Made by a program: the position numbers and the translations under genes | Part shown: piece after piece, positions 55,986 to 64,000 of the stretch | Layout: each line of letters starts with the position of its first letter | How positions within the stretch are numbered: the stretch's first letter is position 1 | Source of the DNA: K23-9 sp049680365 | Lineage (GTDB): Bacteria > Planctomycetota > Planctomycetia > Pirellulales > Pirellulaceae | Reading direction: 5' to 3' | NCBI GenBank assembly: GCA_049680365.1 | Contig: JBAUHQ010000147.1 | Coordinates: 9,133-73,132 of the forward strand | Length of the DNA stretch: 64,000 bases | The notes under the pieces: generated by a model | What the model was told of the DNA's origin: nothing | Databases searched by the model: none | What the model saw: the letters and a program-made list of their open reading frames with translations, nothing else

Positions 55986-56438
55986 ATGACCACCAATCCT
56001 GCAAGCGACTTTAATCCGTACCAAACGACTGCTTCAGACTTGGCGATCAACCAGCAAACCGGTGACGTTGAACCTGATCGTGCGTCGGTGCGGCAGATGG
56101 CATCTTTGCAACGCTTCACATCCATCGCATCCTTAGCTTTCACAATCATCATCGGGTTGTACCTGGTGGCATTGTTTGGCTTCGGCGGCGGCGGTTTCGT
56201 GTCCTTATTGCTGATCTTCTTCCTTTTCTGTTCCATTGTACCCACCGTGTTACTTTGGCACGCTTCGACGGCGACAAGCAACTACGCTCGCAACGGGAAC
56301 GAATTCGACTTCGAACGATTCGTGGTGGGACAACTTCGATTTTGGCGAGCGGCGGCAATTACAAGCGGCCTTGTCGTCGGAAGCCTGATGCTCTTAGCTG
56401 TCGCCCTGCTGTACTTCGCCATGGCATGGACCGTATGA
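55986..56438 (+). CDS. Small membrane protein with N-terminal NPYQ motif
   Basis: A 150-residue protein with a cytoplasmic N-terminus carrying FNPYQTTASD, then three or four membrane helices (about 50-72, 74-95, 118-145) with a Gly-rich turn FGFGGGGFVS. Small membrane proteins with an N-terminal NPY motif are frequent in planctomycetes, but function is unknown. It lies 32 bp before the glycerophosphodiesterase fusion gene and could be cotranscribed with it. Confidence 0.8.
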   Translation: MTTNPASDFNPYQTTASDLAINQQTGDVEPDRASVRQMASLQRFTSIASLAFTIIIGLYLVALFGFGGGGFVSLLLIFFLFCSIVPTVLLWHASTATSNYARNGNEFDFERFVVGQLRFWRAAAITSGLVVGSLMLLAVALLYFAMAWTV

Positions 56439-56470
56439 TCCGAATCCAAATTTGCATTTGAACCAACAGC

Positions 56471-58501
56471 ATGAACCACTCACCAGAGCATGCAGCTCAT
56501 CCGATCTTCGTCGCCCACCGCGGCGCGTCGGAGAGATTCCCTGAAAATACTCTGGTCGCTTACGAAGCTGCGGTTCAGGCGGGAGCGAAATACGTTGAAC
56601 TAGACGTGCAGCTGACACGTGACCTGGTTCCAGTTCTGCACCACGATCACGATCTATTGCGAATGACGGGAACGCCTAGCGATATTACCGACATGAATGC
56701 CAGTGCAGTTCTTGCATTGCCCGCCAGCTATCCGGAAAAGTTTGGCGACCAGTTCGCAGACAATCGTCTGATTACTTTGCGAGATTTCTCGGCGGTGATG
56801 AAACGCCATCCCGGTGTCACGGTCTTTGTTGAAATCAAACGCCAGAGCGTCGAAGTGTTTGGGGCCGATACGGTGGCGGAGCATGTGCTCGAAGCAATGG
56901 ATTCGATTCGTCAACATGCCGTTGTGATTTCGTTCAATGCGGAAGTCCTGCACGCGGTTCGCAAGATCGACACGAATTTGCCGATTGGTTTTGTTCTGCG
57001 CGAATATGACCAGGATCACCGCCAGCAAGCCGAAGAGTTAGCACCGGCCTATCTGTTTTGCAGCACAAATCGCATTCCCGACGACAGGCAGGTTTGGCCA
57101 GGCAATTGGCAGTGGGTGCTTTACAACACGGATACCGTGGATGAAGCGTTAGAATTTTACAAACACGGTTTCCACATGCTTGAAACCAATCGCATCGTTG
57201 ACCTGTTAGCCAATCCCGAATTGAATTCCATGAACACTCTCACCACGAACCAAAGCGGTATAGGTACGGTTGACCCAAAATACGGTTCCGCAGGAAATGT
57301 CAACTCTGCTAACCAATCCGCGACAACCGTGAAACCACACTACGACGTGCTGGTGATTGGTGGTGGAATCCACGGCGTGGGTGTGGCACAGGCCGCAGCG
57401 GCAGATGGATACAGTGTCGCGGTGCTTGAAAAATCACGCCTGGCCGAAGGCACGTCCAGTCGCAGCAGCAAACTGATTCACGGCGGCCTGCGATACCTCG
57501 AAAGTTTTGAGATCTCGCTCGTTTGGGAGAGCCTGCGCGAACGCGAACTGCTTTTCAAGCTAGCACCCGACTTGGTTCGTCGGCAAACCTTCTTCATTCC
57601 CGTTTACGACCGCACCAGTCGCAAACCCTGGATGATGAAACTGGGCTTGCTGGTCTATTCGATTCTCGCAGGCGGTCACAAGAACACTCGTTTTCGTACC
57701 GTGCCGAAATCCGAATGGAATTCGCTCGACGGTATCGATCAAACAGGCCTAAAGAAAGTGCTTCAATATTGGGACGGACAAACCGACGACGCCGCGCTGA
57801 CGCGCGCGGTCATGCAATCGGCACAGGACATGGGTGCGGATCTGTTTTACCCCGCGCGTTTTCAGCAAGCCGATGTAGCCAGCGACGGTGTGACGGTCAC
57901 GTTTGAACTGGGCGGACAACCTGTCGCGACCAAAGCCAGCGTGATCATCAACGCGGCCGGACCTTGGGCCAACGAAGTTCTTTTACGCGTCACGCCTGCG
58001 ATGAAACCGTTTGCGGTCGATAACATCCAAGGCGCACACATCGAATGCCCCGGCACCTTGGACAAAGGATGTTACTACGTCGAAGCGAAAGACAAACGCG
58101 TCGTGTTCGTGATGCCTTGGAAGGGGCACACGATGATCGGCACAACGGAAGCGAAGTTCGACGATGACCCGGATAAGGTTGCCGCATTGGACGAAGAAGT
58201 CGCTTACTTGAAGGAAGTGTACGAAACTCATTTTCCCGATCGCGACTCGACCGTAATCAACCACTGGGCTGGCCTACGCGTGCTGCCAGCAGCGTCAGGT
58301 GCGGCCTTCAAGCGTTCACGAGAAACTCAATTGCCGGTCGACGACGATACAACACCTCGCGTTTTGTCGATCTTTGGCGGCAAGCTAACCGGCTACCGTG
58401 CGACCGGCGAAAAAGTAATGAAGATTCTGCGTCGGACGCTGCCACAAACGTCCCCCGTGTCTAGCACGCGCGAATTGAAGTTAAAAGATCCGGCAAGTTA
58501 G
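56471..58501 (+). CDS. Fusion of glycerophosphodiester phosphodiesterase and glycerol-3-phosphate dehydrogenase
   Basis: A 676-residue chain. Residues 1-250 are a GDPD with HRGASERFPENT, the metal ligands ELDVQLTRD and HHDHDLL, and VEIKRQ. Residues 290-676 are an FAD-dependent dehydrogenase of the GlpD type with the dinucleotide site VIGGGIHGVG (295-304), the SSRSSKLIHGGLRYLE signature and a C-terminal FGGKLTGYR. The two activities are successive: a glycerophosphodiester is cut to glycerol-3-phosphate, which is oxidised to dihydroxyacetone phosphate. A Ser/Asn/Thr-rich linker (254-288) begins with an in-frame Met (M254, ATG at 57230), so separate translation of the dehydrogenase is possible. 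The C-terminal GlpD domain appears shorter than in E. coli GlpD (501 residues). Confidence 0.93.
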   Translation: MNHSPEHAAHPIFVAHRGASERFPENTLVAYEAAVQAGAKYVELDVQLTRDLVPVLHHDHDLLRMTGTPSDITDMNASAVLALPASYPEKFGDQFADNRLITLRDFSAVMKRHPGVTVFVEIKRQSVEVFGADTVAEHVLEAMDSIRQHAVVISFNAEVLHAVRKIDTNLPIGFVLREYDQDHRQQAEELAPAYLFCSTNRIPDDRQVWPGNWQWVLYNTDTVDEALEFYKHGFHMLETNRIVDLLANPELNSMNTLTTNQSGIGTVDPKYGSAGNVNSANQSATTVKPHYDVLVIGGGIHGVGVAQAAAADGYSVAVLEKSRLAEGTSSRSSKLIHGGLRYLESFEISLVWESLRERELLFKLAPDLVRRQTFFIPVYDRTSRKPWMMKLGLLVYSILAGGHKNTRFRTVPKSEWNSLDGIDQTGLKKVLQYWDGQTDDAALTRAVMQSAQDMGADLFYPARFQQADVASDGVTVTFELGGQPVATKASVIINAAGPWANEVLLRVTPAMKPFAVDNIQGAHIECPGTLDKGCYYVEAKDKRVVFVMPWKGHTMIGTTEAKFDDDPDKVAALDEEVAYLKEVYETHFPDRDSTVINHWAGLRVLPAASGAAFKRSRETQLPVDDDTTPRVLSIFGGKLTGYRATGEKVMKILRRTLPQTSPVSSTRELKLKDPAS

Positions 58502-58509
58502 AGACTGAG

Positions 58510-58645
58510 ATAGGCCGGACCAAGGACGCAATCCGTTCCGGATCAGCACAAGCGTTCCCTCCTGTCGCTACGTTTGCCCACCGAATGACGATTTTTTGCG
58601 CGTCCGAAATCCCGGCATTCGCCGCGTTTGCTTGGTCCGGCCTAT
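58510..58645. repeat. 136-bp element bounded by a perfect 15-bp inverted repeat
   Basis: ATAGGCCGGACCAAG at 58510-58524 is matched exactly by its reverse complement at 58631-58645, with 106 bp between. The whole lies in the spacer after the GDPD-GlpD gene. It could be a MITE-like non-autonomous element, a stem-loop RNA or a bidirectional terminator. No target-site duplication is obvious. Confidence 0.75.
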
Positions 58646-58733
58646 ACTAAACCTAAGCATCTGGTGCGCAGTGGCTTGGCGACTTACGATTGTTACTCGA
58701 AAACGACTCCTCCACTCACAACGCAGACAACTG

Positions 58734-59225
58734 ATGAATTCAAAAGACGCGATCAAAGCAGCGATGAACCTTAGCTCGATGGTCTACAATGGTTACCTTG
58801 CTGATCTTGATGATGCCGAAATGCTGCAACGACCAAGCGAAGGATGCAATCACTTTGCGTATCAAACCGGCCACTTAATTTCGTCCGAAGTGAATTTGCT
58901 GGAGAGCATCTGTCCGGGCAAAGCCGCCAGCTTGCCAGATGGTTTTGCCGACGCGCACTCGAAGGAAGCCGCAACGTCCGACGATGCATCGCAGTTTAAG
59001 ACTCGCGACGAATACAAATTGCTTTGGGACACGGTTCGCGCTTCAACGGTCGCAGCACTCGAGTCGATGAGCGACGAAGAACTGGACGCGGAAGCACCCG
59101 AGCACTTCCGTAGCTTTTGTCCGACGGTTGGTCACATGTTCGTCTTGATCGGCACGCACCCGATGATGCACGCTGGCCAAGCAGTTCCCCTGCGACGCAA
59201 AACTGGCAAGCCAGTTTTGTTTTAG
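58734..59225 (+). CDS. DinB-like four-helix bundle protein
   Basis: A 163-residue helical protein. A His in CNHFAYQTGHLISSE and a later pair in GTHPMMHAGQ lie where DinB/YfiT-type metal-dependent bundles keep three His ligands. Members of this superfamily include bacillithiol and maleylpyruvate transferases; the substrate here is unknown. The ATG at 58734 is chosen because the frame upstream runs through the inverted-repeat element. Confidence 0.75.
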   Translation: MNSKDAIKAAMNLSSMVYNGYLADLDDAEMLQRPSEGCNHFAYQTGHLISSEVNLLESICPGKAASLPDGFADAHSKEAATSDDASQFKTRDEYKLLWDTVRASTVAALESMSDEELDAEAPEHFRSFCPTVGHMFVLIGTHPMMHAGQAVPLRRKTGKPVLF

Positions 59226-59291
59226 GGACGACACTCTCTTCGACAGTGCAAACGTAGTCCTGTGACGACGGATCACCCCAAAGTGGAACGT

Positions 59292-61502
59292 CTACAGTCC
59301 CAACTCTTTCAATTTCGGCTCCAGCGCGTTTGCCCAACGCTCGTATCCTTGCGCGCTCAGGTGCAGCAAGTCCGGCATGATCGCTTTGCTGATCGTGCCG
59401 TCGGGCTCTACGAATTGGTCGCCGATTTCCAGGTATTGAACTCGGTCACCGTCGGCGAAGCGTCTGATCTGCTGGTTGATCGCGATGTTGTTCAATCGCA
59501 TTTCGTCCAGCGTCCCTGTGCCTCGCGGGAAGATCCCATGCAGCACGACTTTGGTCTCCGGCAATCGCTCTGCCAAAATATCCAAGATCTTCTTCACACC
59601 CGCAGCCACTTCACTGGGATCTTGCTTGAAGTGGCCTGTATTGTTCGTGCCGATCATCAGCACCGCGACCTTGGGTTTGATCTTGCCAAGGTTGCCATGC
59701 GTTAACCGCCAAATCACGTGTTCGGTGCGATCACCGCCGATGCCAAGGTTGATCGCTTTGCGATCACCGTAGAACTTATCCCACGTCGACTTACCGCGTC
59801 CTTCCCAACCCTGCGTGATCGAATCGCCGATAAAGGCCAAATCGAATTCACCATTGCGGGCTAGCTTCGTCATCGATGCATCGCGCTGCCGCCAATTGGG
59901 TTCGTCACCGCGTGTGGCTGGAATCATCGCCGAGTTCACATCGTAGAACTGACGCAGATCACGATAACGCTTCTGCATTCCTGCCAAAACATCGGCATAA
60001 TTCGGATCTGCATGAACACTCTTCATTTCTTGTGGATCAGTTTCCAAGTCAAACAGATTCCACTCGCGCGAGCGTGGGAAGAACATCAACTTGTAGCGAT
60101 CGGTTCGCACGCCATCGTGAACTGGCACGTTGTGAACGGCGGCGTTTTCGTAGTACGCATAGTAAATCGCATCACGCCACGACGCCGATGGCTTGCCTTG
60201 GTTTTTTAGCATCGGCACCATGCTGCGACCTTGCATTTCCGCTGGCACTTCCGCGCCCGCTGCTTCCAAGAAAGTCGGGCCGTAGTCGATATTCTGAATC
60301 AGCGCGACCGAATCGACGCCCGGATTGATCACACCGGGCCAACGAATCAGGAACGGCATTTTGAGTGATTCTTCAAACATCCAGCGTTTGTCGTACCAAC
60401 CGTGTTCACCAAGATAAAACCCTTGGTCGGAGCTGTAGATCACGATCGTATCGTCCGTCAAGTTGGCTTCGTCCAAGTAGCCAAGCATACGACCGACACC
60501 ATCATCGACGGCTTGAATGCATCGCAAGTAGTCTTTGATGTAACGCTGATACTTCCACTGCAGAACTTGTTTTTCGTTCAGTTCGCCGGCTTTCATGCGG
60601 CGGATGAAGTCGTCGTTTTCCGGTTGATACGCCGCATCCCAATCCGCTTTTTGCTGATCGGTCATGCGTTTGTATTCGCCGTTCTGATGCTGGCTGGCAA
60701 AGAAATCTGGGAACGGAGTGTCCCCGTGAAATTTCATGTCGTGGCCCCAATGAAAATGCTTGGCCAGTGACATTTCGTTTTGCTGCAACAACGAACTACG
60801 GTTCGCGTAATCGTCGAACAACGTCTCTGGCTCCGGCACGTCGGTGTCTTTGTAAAGCGAAAAATGTCGTTTCGGCGGAGACCAGTTTCGGTGCGGTGCC
60901 TTATGTTGACACATCAAGATAAACGGCTTGTTGGGATCGCGTTCTTGTTTCAACCAAGCCAACGCGTTGTCGGTGATGATGTCGGTGCAATAGCCTTCAT
61001 AGTGCTTTCGCTTGCCATCCATTTGGATGAAGTCTGGGTTGTAGTAACTGCCTTGGCCAGGCAGGACTTCCCAGTGGTCAAATCCAACGGGATCGGACGA
61101 CAGGTGCCACTTGCCAATGATCGCCGTTTGGTAGCCAGCGTTCTTCATCAGTTTTGGAAACGTCAACTGGCTGCCATCAAACCGATTGCCATTGTGAAGG
61201 AATCCGTTCAAGTGACTGTGCTTACCGGTCAAAATACAGGCTCGCGATGGGCCGCAGATCGAATTGGCGCAGAACGAATTGCGAAACACCGCGCCTTCTT
61301 TGGCGATCCGATCTAGATTTGGAGTTTCGTTAATTTTCGATCCATATGCCCCGATCGCGTTGGGAGCATGATCATCGGAAAAGATGAACAGAATGTTGGG
61401 CTGCTTCGCTTGGGCAACTGTCGCCGATAGACAAGCAGCCAACAACACAATGAGAATGGTTAAGATCAGTGTGAGCGACCGAAATAGCGAGGCAAATGGC
61501 AT
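59292..61502 (-). CDS. Secreted sulfatase fused to SGNH/GDSL hydrolase
   Basis: A 736-residue protein (start at the ATG at 61500-61502; the frame is open to 61604). The signal peptide ILTILIVLLAACLSATVAQA contains a LAAC lipobox-like site. Residues 34-500 are a type I sulfatase: NILFIFSDDHAPN, the formylglycine site CGPSRACILTG with Cys 83, GKWHLSSD and SDQGFYLGEHGWYDKR (split). Residues 553-736 are an SGNH esterase: GDSITQGW with Ser 561, GIGGDR, GTNNTGH and the DLLH pair (D711, H714). It should remove sulfate and possibly acetyl or other ester groups from a sulfated polysaccharide outside the cytoplasm. An anaerobic or FGE-type maturase is needed but is not in the window. It is divergent from the EF-hand protein gene. 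Confidence 0.93.
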   Translation of the reverse strand: MPFASLFRSLTLILTILIVLLAACLSATVAQAKQPNILFIFSDDHAPNAIGAYGSKINETPNLDRIAKEGAVFRNSFCANSICGPSRACILTGKHSHLNGFLHNGNRFDGSQLTFPKLMKNAGYQTAIIGKWHLSSDPVGFDHWEVLPGQGSYYNPDFIQMDGKRKHYEGYCTDIITDNALAWLKQERDPNKPFILMCQHKAPHRNWSPPKRHFSLYKDTDVPEPETLFDDYANRSSLLQQNEMSLAKHFHWGHDMKFHGDTPFPDFFASQHQNGEYKRMTDQQKADWDAAYQPENDDFIRRMKAGELNEKQVLQWKYQRYIKDYLRCIQAVDDGVGRMLGYLDEANLTDDTIVIYSSDQGFYLGEHGWYDKRWMFEESLKMPFLIRWPGVINPGVDSVALIQNIDYGPTFLEAAGAEVPAEMQGRSMVPMLKNQGKPSASWRDAIYYAYYENAAVHNVPVHDGVRTDRYKLMFFPRSREWNLFDLETDPQEMKSVHADPNYADVLAGMQKRYRDLRQFYDVNSAMIPATRGDEPNWRQRDASMTKLARNGEFDLAFIGDSITQGWEGRGKSTWDKFYGDRKAINLGIGGDRTEHVIWRLTHGNLGKIKPKVAVLMIGTNNTGHFKQDPSEVAAGVKKILDILAERLPETKVVLHGIFPRGTGTLDEMRLNNIAINQQIRRFADGDRVQYLEIGDQFVEPDGTISKAIMPDLLHLSAQGYERWANALEPKLKELGL

Positions 61503-61764
61503 AAAGATCAACCTATCGTGGGCGGGGGAATGGGATGGGACCAAAAAGGATAATTGTCGTGGTGCGATGAAGCCAGTGAACGAAGTAACTTCTGAAAAAT
61601 GCAACGATTTCCTTTGGTTCTAGCCTCTGAAACGGGGCAAGCGATTGCCTCAACTGGGGCAAAATTGTGTTCCGGACACGGTGTCCAAGTTCGGGAGCGT
61701 TGAGTTTGGCCGTATACTTTGACAGGAGAATGACGAACCGGATCACTTTGCAAGGCAACACAAA

Positions 61765-62895
61765 ATGCTATTTCACTGGCGTGCACTTATCGTCTTGGCG
61801 ATGTCTTTTGCCATCAGTAGCCCAACGGCTGATGCACAAACAGCCGATCCCAGCGACCAAAAGGTTGACCTGTTTGCCTTGACACTGGTTGCAGGCGACT
61901 TGACTGTTGCGAGTCGTGAAATGACGGTGCATGACCCCAACGAAGACGGCTTCATTGATGCCGAAGAACAGAAGACGCTCAAGTGGCGTGAACTGGTCAA
62001 AGAATATGACATGAACAAAGATGGCAAGCTGACTCATTTGGAACTGGCTGTTCGTCAAGCAAAACTTCGCGACGACGCAGGCGTGACTGAGTTTGACTTG
62101 AACAATGTCAAAGTTTACTTAAGCCGCCACGACACCAACCGAAACGGCCAACTGGATCCGGATGAAATTGCCCAAGGTTGGCCGACCAATCCAGAAGAAT
62201 TCGACACAAACAAGAACGGCGTGATCAGTTCCGAAGAAATGGCAAGGCAATTTGCCTTCATGCGTGGACTGCGACGCGAGATGGGGATCGAGTCAGTGGA
62301 TCAAACTGGCGCGATACAAATCGTGAATCGACACGATAAGGATAGTGACGATCATTTGGATGTTGACGAACGTGCTGGCGCAAACCTACCACTAGCTGCA
62401 TCGGGTTTTGATGACGATGGCGACAATCGGCTGAGTATGATGGAGGTAGCAACCATGCTCGCGCGACATCGCCGCGATCTCGGTCTTACGGTTCCGGATC
62501 AAAAGAAGATCAAATTCCTAATGCAGCGAGATCTCAATGGTGACGGTGAACTGGCGGAAACCGAAATAAACGCCTTTGGGCAAGGCCTCCCGAATCAGTA
62601 CGCCAAGTTCGATGCCAACAAAGACGGCAAAATCACAACGAAGGAAATTGAATCGCATTTCGCTTCTGCTCGAAAAGAACGCGGCTACGGGCCAGAGCAG
62701 TTCAACGTGGCCAAACGCTTACTTCAGCGACACGACACCAACCACAGTAAACACATCGAAGCAGCCGAATTTCACGACAAGAAAGCCGAGGGAAAATTGT
62801 CCAAGGATATTTTGCCCGTCGCGGATCTGAACAAAGATGGGCGAGTTGGACTGGACGAACTCTCGCGTTATTTGCTTAAACATCCTCAAGATTAA
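61765..62895 (+). CDS. Secreted protein with ten EF-hand loops
   Basis: A 376-residue protein with a signal peptide (ALIVLAMSFAISSPTADAQ) and ten calcium-loop sequences, in order: DPNEDGFIDAEE, DMNKDGKLTHLE, DTNRNGQLDPDE, DTNKNGVISSEE, DKDSDDHLDVDE, DDDGDNRLSMME, DLNGDGELAETE, DANKDGKITTKE, DTNHSKHIEAAE and DLNKDGRVGLDE. Most keep the 1,3,5,12 acidic pattern; loops 5, 6 and 9 are less regular. It should bind several Ca2+ ions outside the cytoplasm. Its role is unknown; it is divergent from the sulfatase, which itself needs a divalent ion. Confidence 0.93.
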   Translation: MLFHWRALIVLAMSFAISSPTADAQTADPSDQKVDLFALTLVAGDLTVASREMTVHDPNEDGFIDAEEQKTLKWRELVKEYDMNKDGKLTHLELAVRQAKLRDDAGVTEFDLNNVKVYLSRHDTNRNGQLDPDEIAQGWPTNPEEFDTNKNGVISSEEMARQFAFMRGLRREMGIESVDQTGAIQIVNRHDKDSDDHLDVDERAGANLPLAASGFDDDGDNRLSMMEVATMLARHRRDLGLTVPDQKKIKFLMQRDLNGDGELAETEINAFGQGLPNQYAKFDANKDGKITTKEIESHFASARKERGYGPEQFNVAKRLLQRHDTNHSKHIEAAEFHDKKAEGKLSKDILPVADLNKDGRVGLDELSRYLLKHPQD

Positions 62896-62926
62896 GTACA
62901 CAAACAATTCAGCGGCACGTAACGTC

Positions 62927-64000
62927 ATGTCCGATCACTTCTCTCTCGAATCGCTGCCTGAACTGGCCGACGACACTCGCATTTTTCTTGCCAGTGCCGT
63001 TCAGTCGCAGTTAGTGAAAATCGGAGAAGTCCGGCGGATCATGGGATTGTTACACACGCAGGGAGACGATTTTTCAGCCAAGCACGTTGCCAAGTCATTT
63101 GTACACGCCGGTGCGATGACGCATTGGCAAAGCGAACAACTTCGACGCGGCAAGAAACGCGGATTTTTCCTGGGCGATTTCCTGCTTCGCAAACCGCTTG
63201 GCCGTGGCGGGCAATGTGTCGTCTATTTAGCACTGCATCAAGTCATGCAGCGGCAGGTCGCACTGAAAATCATGCCATCAGAAGAAGCGAGCAAGGCTCC
63301 CGTTGCAACAAGGTTTCGACGCGAAGCCCGTGTAGCTTCCCAGCTAAATCATCCCAACGTGGTCTGCGTTTACGAATTCGGCGATTGTGACAAGAAGCTG
63401 TTCTTGGCGATGGAGTATGTCGAAGGAGACAATTTGCATGAAGCGGTCGATAAGAATGGCGCTATGTCGTACTTGTTTGCGCTCGACGTGATCAAACAAA
63501 TCACTCAGGGACTTGCTCACATTCACGATCGACAGATCGTCCACCGCGATTTAAAACCCACCAACGTACTGCTAAGCACCGAAGGCACTGTCAAAATTAT
63601 CGACTTGGGGCTGGCGAGAGCGGAGAACGACGAATTCGAAGGACTTGACCCCAACCGCTTACTTGGCACGGCTGACTATGTGGCACCGGAGCAAATCGTC
63701 AACAGCGCGGACGTAGACGCACGCGCCGACCTGTATTCGCTTGGCTGTTCGCTGTACTTTTTGTTGACCGGCAAACCGCCTTTTCCTGGCAAGGATGTAG
63801 AGAAACAACTTGCTGACCATCAGACTGCACCGATACCTGACATCCGTTCGCTTCGAAACGACTGCCCACAGGCAATGGTGGATCTGCTCTCTCGGCTGTT
63901 GGCAAAAAGACCTGATGACAGACCTCGTTCGGCAACAGAATTATTGCGTCAAATTCGGCACGTCCGTGTGAGTGTCAAAGAACGCCATAGGATTGATGAC
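62927..64000 (+). CDS. Ser/Thr protein kinase, C-terminus cut by window edge
   Basis: The frame opens at the ATG at 62927-62929 and is still open at the window end (358 codons). An 80-residue N-terminal helical region precedes a Hanks kinase: LGRGGQCVVYLA, VALKIM, the catalytic loop HRDLKPTN, DLGLAR and the APE motif YVAPEQIV. Kinases with this N-terminal region are common in planctomycetes. Sensor or membrane parts probably follow beyond the edge. It begins 31 bp after the EF-hand gene and may share its transcript. Confidence 0.93.
   Translation, partial: MSDHFSLESLPELADDTRIFLASAVQSQLVKIGEVRRIMGLLHTQGDDFSAKHVAKSFVHAGAMTHWQSEQLRRGKKRGFFLGDFLLRKPLGRGGQCVVYLALHQVMQRQVALKIMPSEEASKAPVATRFRREARVASQLNHPNVVCVYEFGDCDKKLFLAMEYVEGDNLHEAVDKNGAMSYLFALDVIKQITQGLAHIHDRQIVHRDLKPTNVLLSTEGTVKIIDLGLARAENDEFEGLDPNRLLGTADYVAPEQIVNSADVDARADLYSLGCSLYFLLTGKPPFPGKDVEKQLADHQTAPIPDIRSLRNDCPQAMVDLLSRLLAKRPDDRPRSATELLRQIRHVRVSVKERHRIDD

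Overview
The window looks like a chromosomal segment of a marine planctomycete of the Rhodopirellula/Pirellulaceae type. The grounds are moderate GC, many leaderless or weakly SD-led genes, several Hanks-type Ser/Thr kinases, a secreted sulfatase, a fused cbb3 oxidase subunit (CcoN-CcoO), a small protein with an N-terminal NPYQ motif, and mostly short operons. This is inference from family content; no rRNA or other marker gene is present. I saw no tRNA, rRNA, CRISPR array, integrase or insertion sequence.

Layout. 1-3537: a truncated receiver-PAS protein (minus), divergent from an NtrC-type sigma-54 activator and a TrkA-domain K+ channel. 3584-8612 (minus): a sucrose module in the order sucrose-phosphate synthase, amylosucrase, sucrose-phosphate phosphatase; the synthase carries an apparent one-base frameshift near its N-terminus. 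9152-18084 (minus): a complete cbb3 oxidase operon, ccoNO-Q-P-G-H, a TauE/SafE-like membrane protein, ccoI and ccoS. It is followed by a truncated haemoglobin and a c'-type cytochrome, which suggests handling of low oxygen or NO. 20373-27436: a PPDK/PEP-synthase regulator, a kinase with a C-terminal receiver, a PAS histidine kinase and pyruvate kinase. 28131-31778: a large MscS-family channel.

32124-41802 (plus) is the most distinctive block: five genes encoding two circularly permuted ATP-grasp proteins, two alpha-E domains and two transglutaminase-like proteins, one carrying DUF2126. This is a predicted amidoligase/peptide-modification system with no established product. It is followed by glycogen phosphorylase and phosphoglucomutase, which with amylosucrase upstream could form a sucrose/alpha-glucan storage and mobilisation loop.

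46287-51761 (minus): a type I secretion-like set (ABC exporter, HlyD adaptor, TolC) in which the exporter's ATPase domain lacks several catalytic residues. 52174-54893 (plus): an ABC importer of the NitT/TauT or THI5 class. 54902-64000: two Ser/Thr kinases (one cut by the window edge), a small membrane protein, a one-chain glycerophosphodiesterase plus glycerol-3-phosphate dehydrogenase fusion, a DinB-like protein, a sulfatase-SGNH hydrolase fusion and a secreted protein with ten EF-hand loops. A 136-bp element bounded by a perfect 15-bp inverted repeat lies between the fusion gene and the DinB-like gene.
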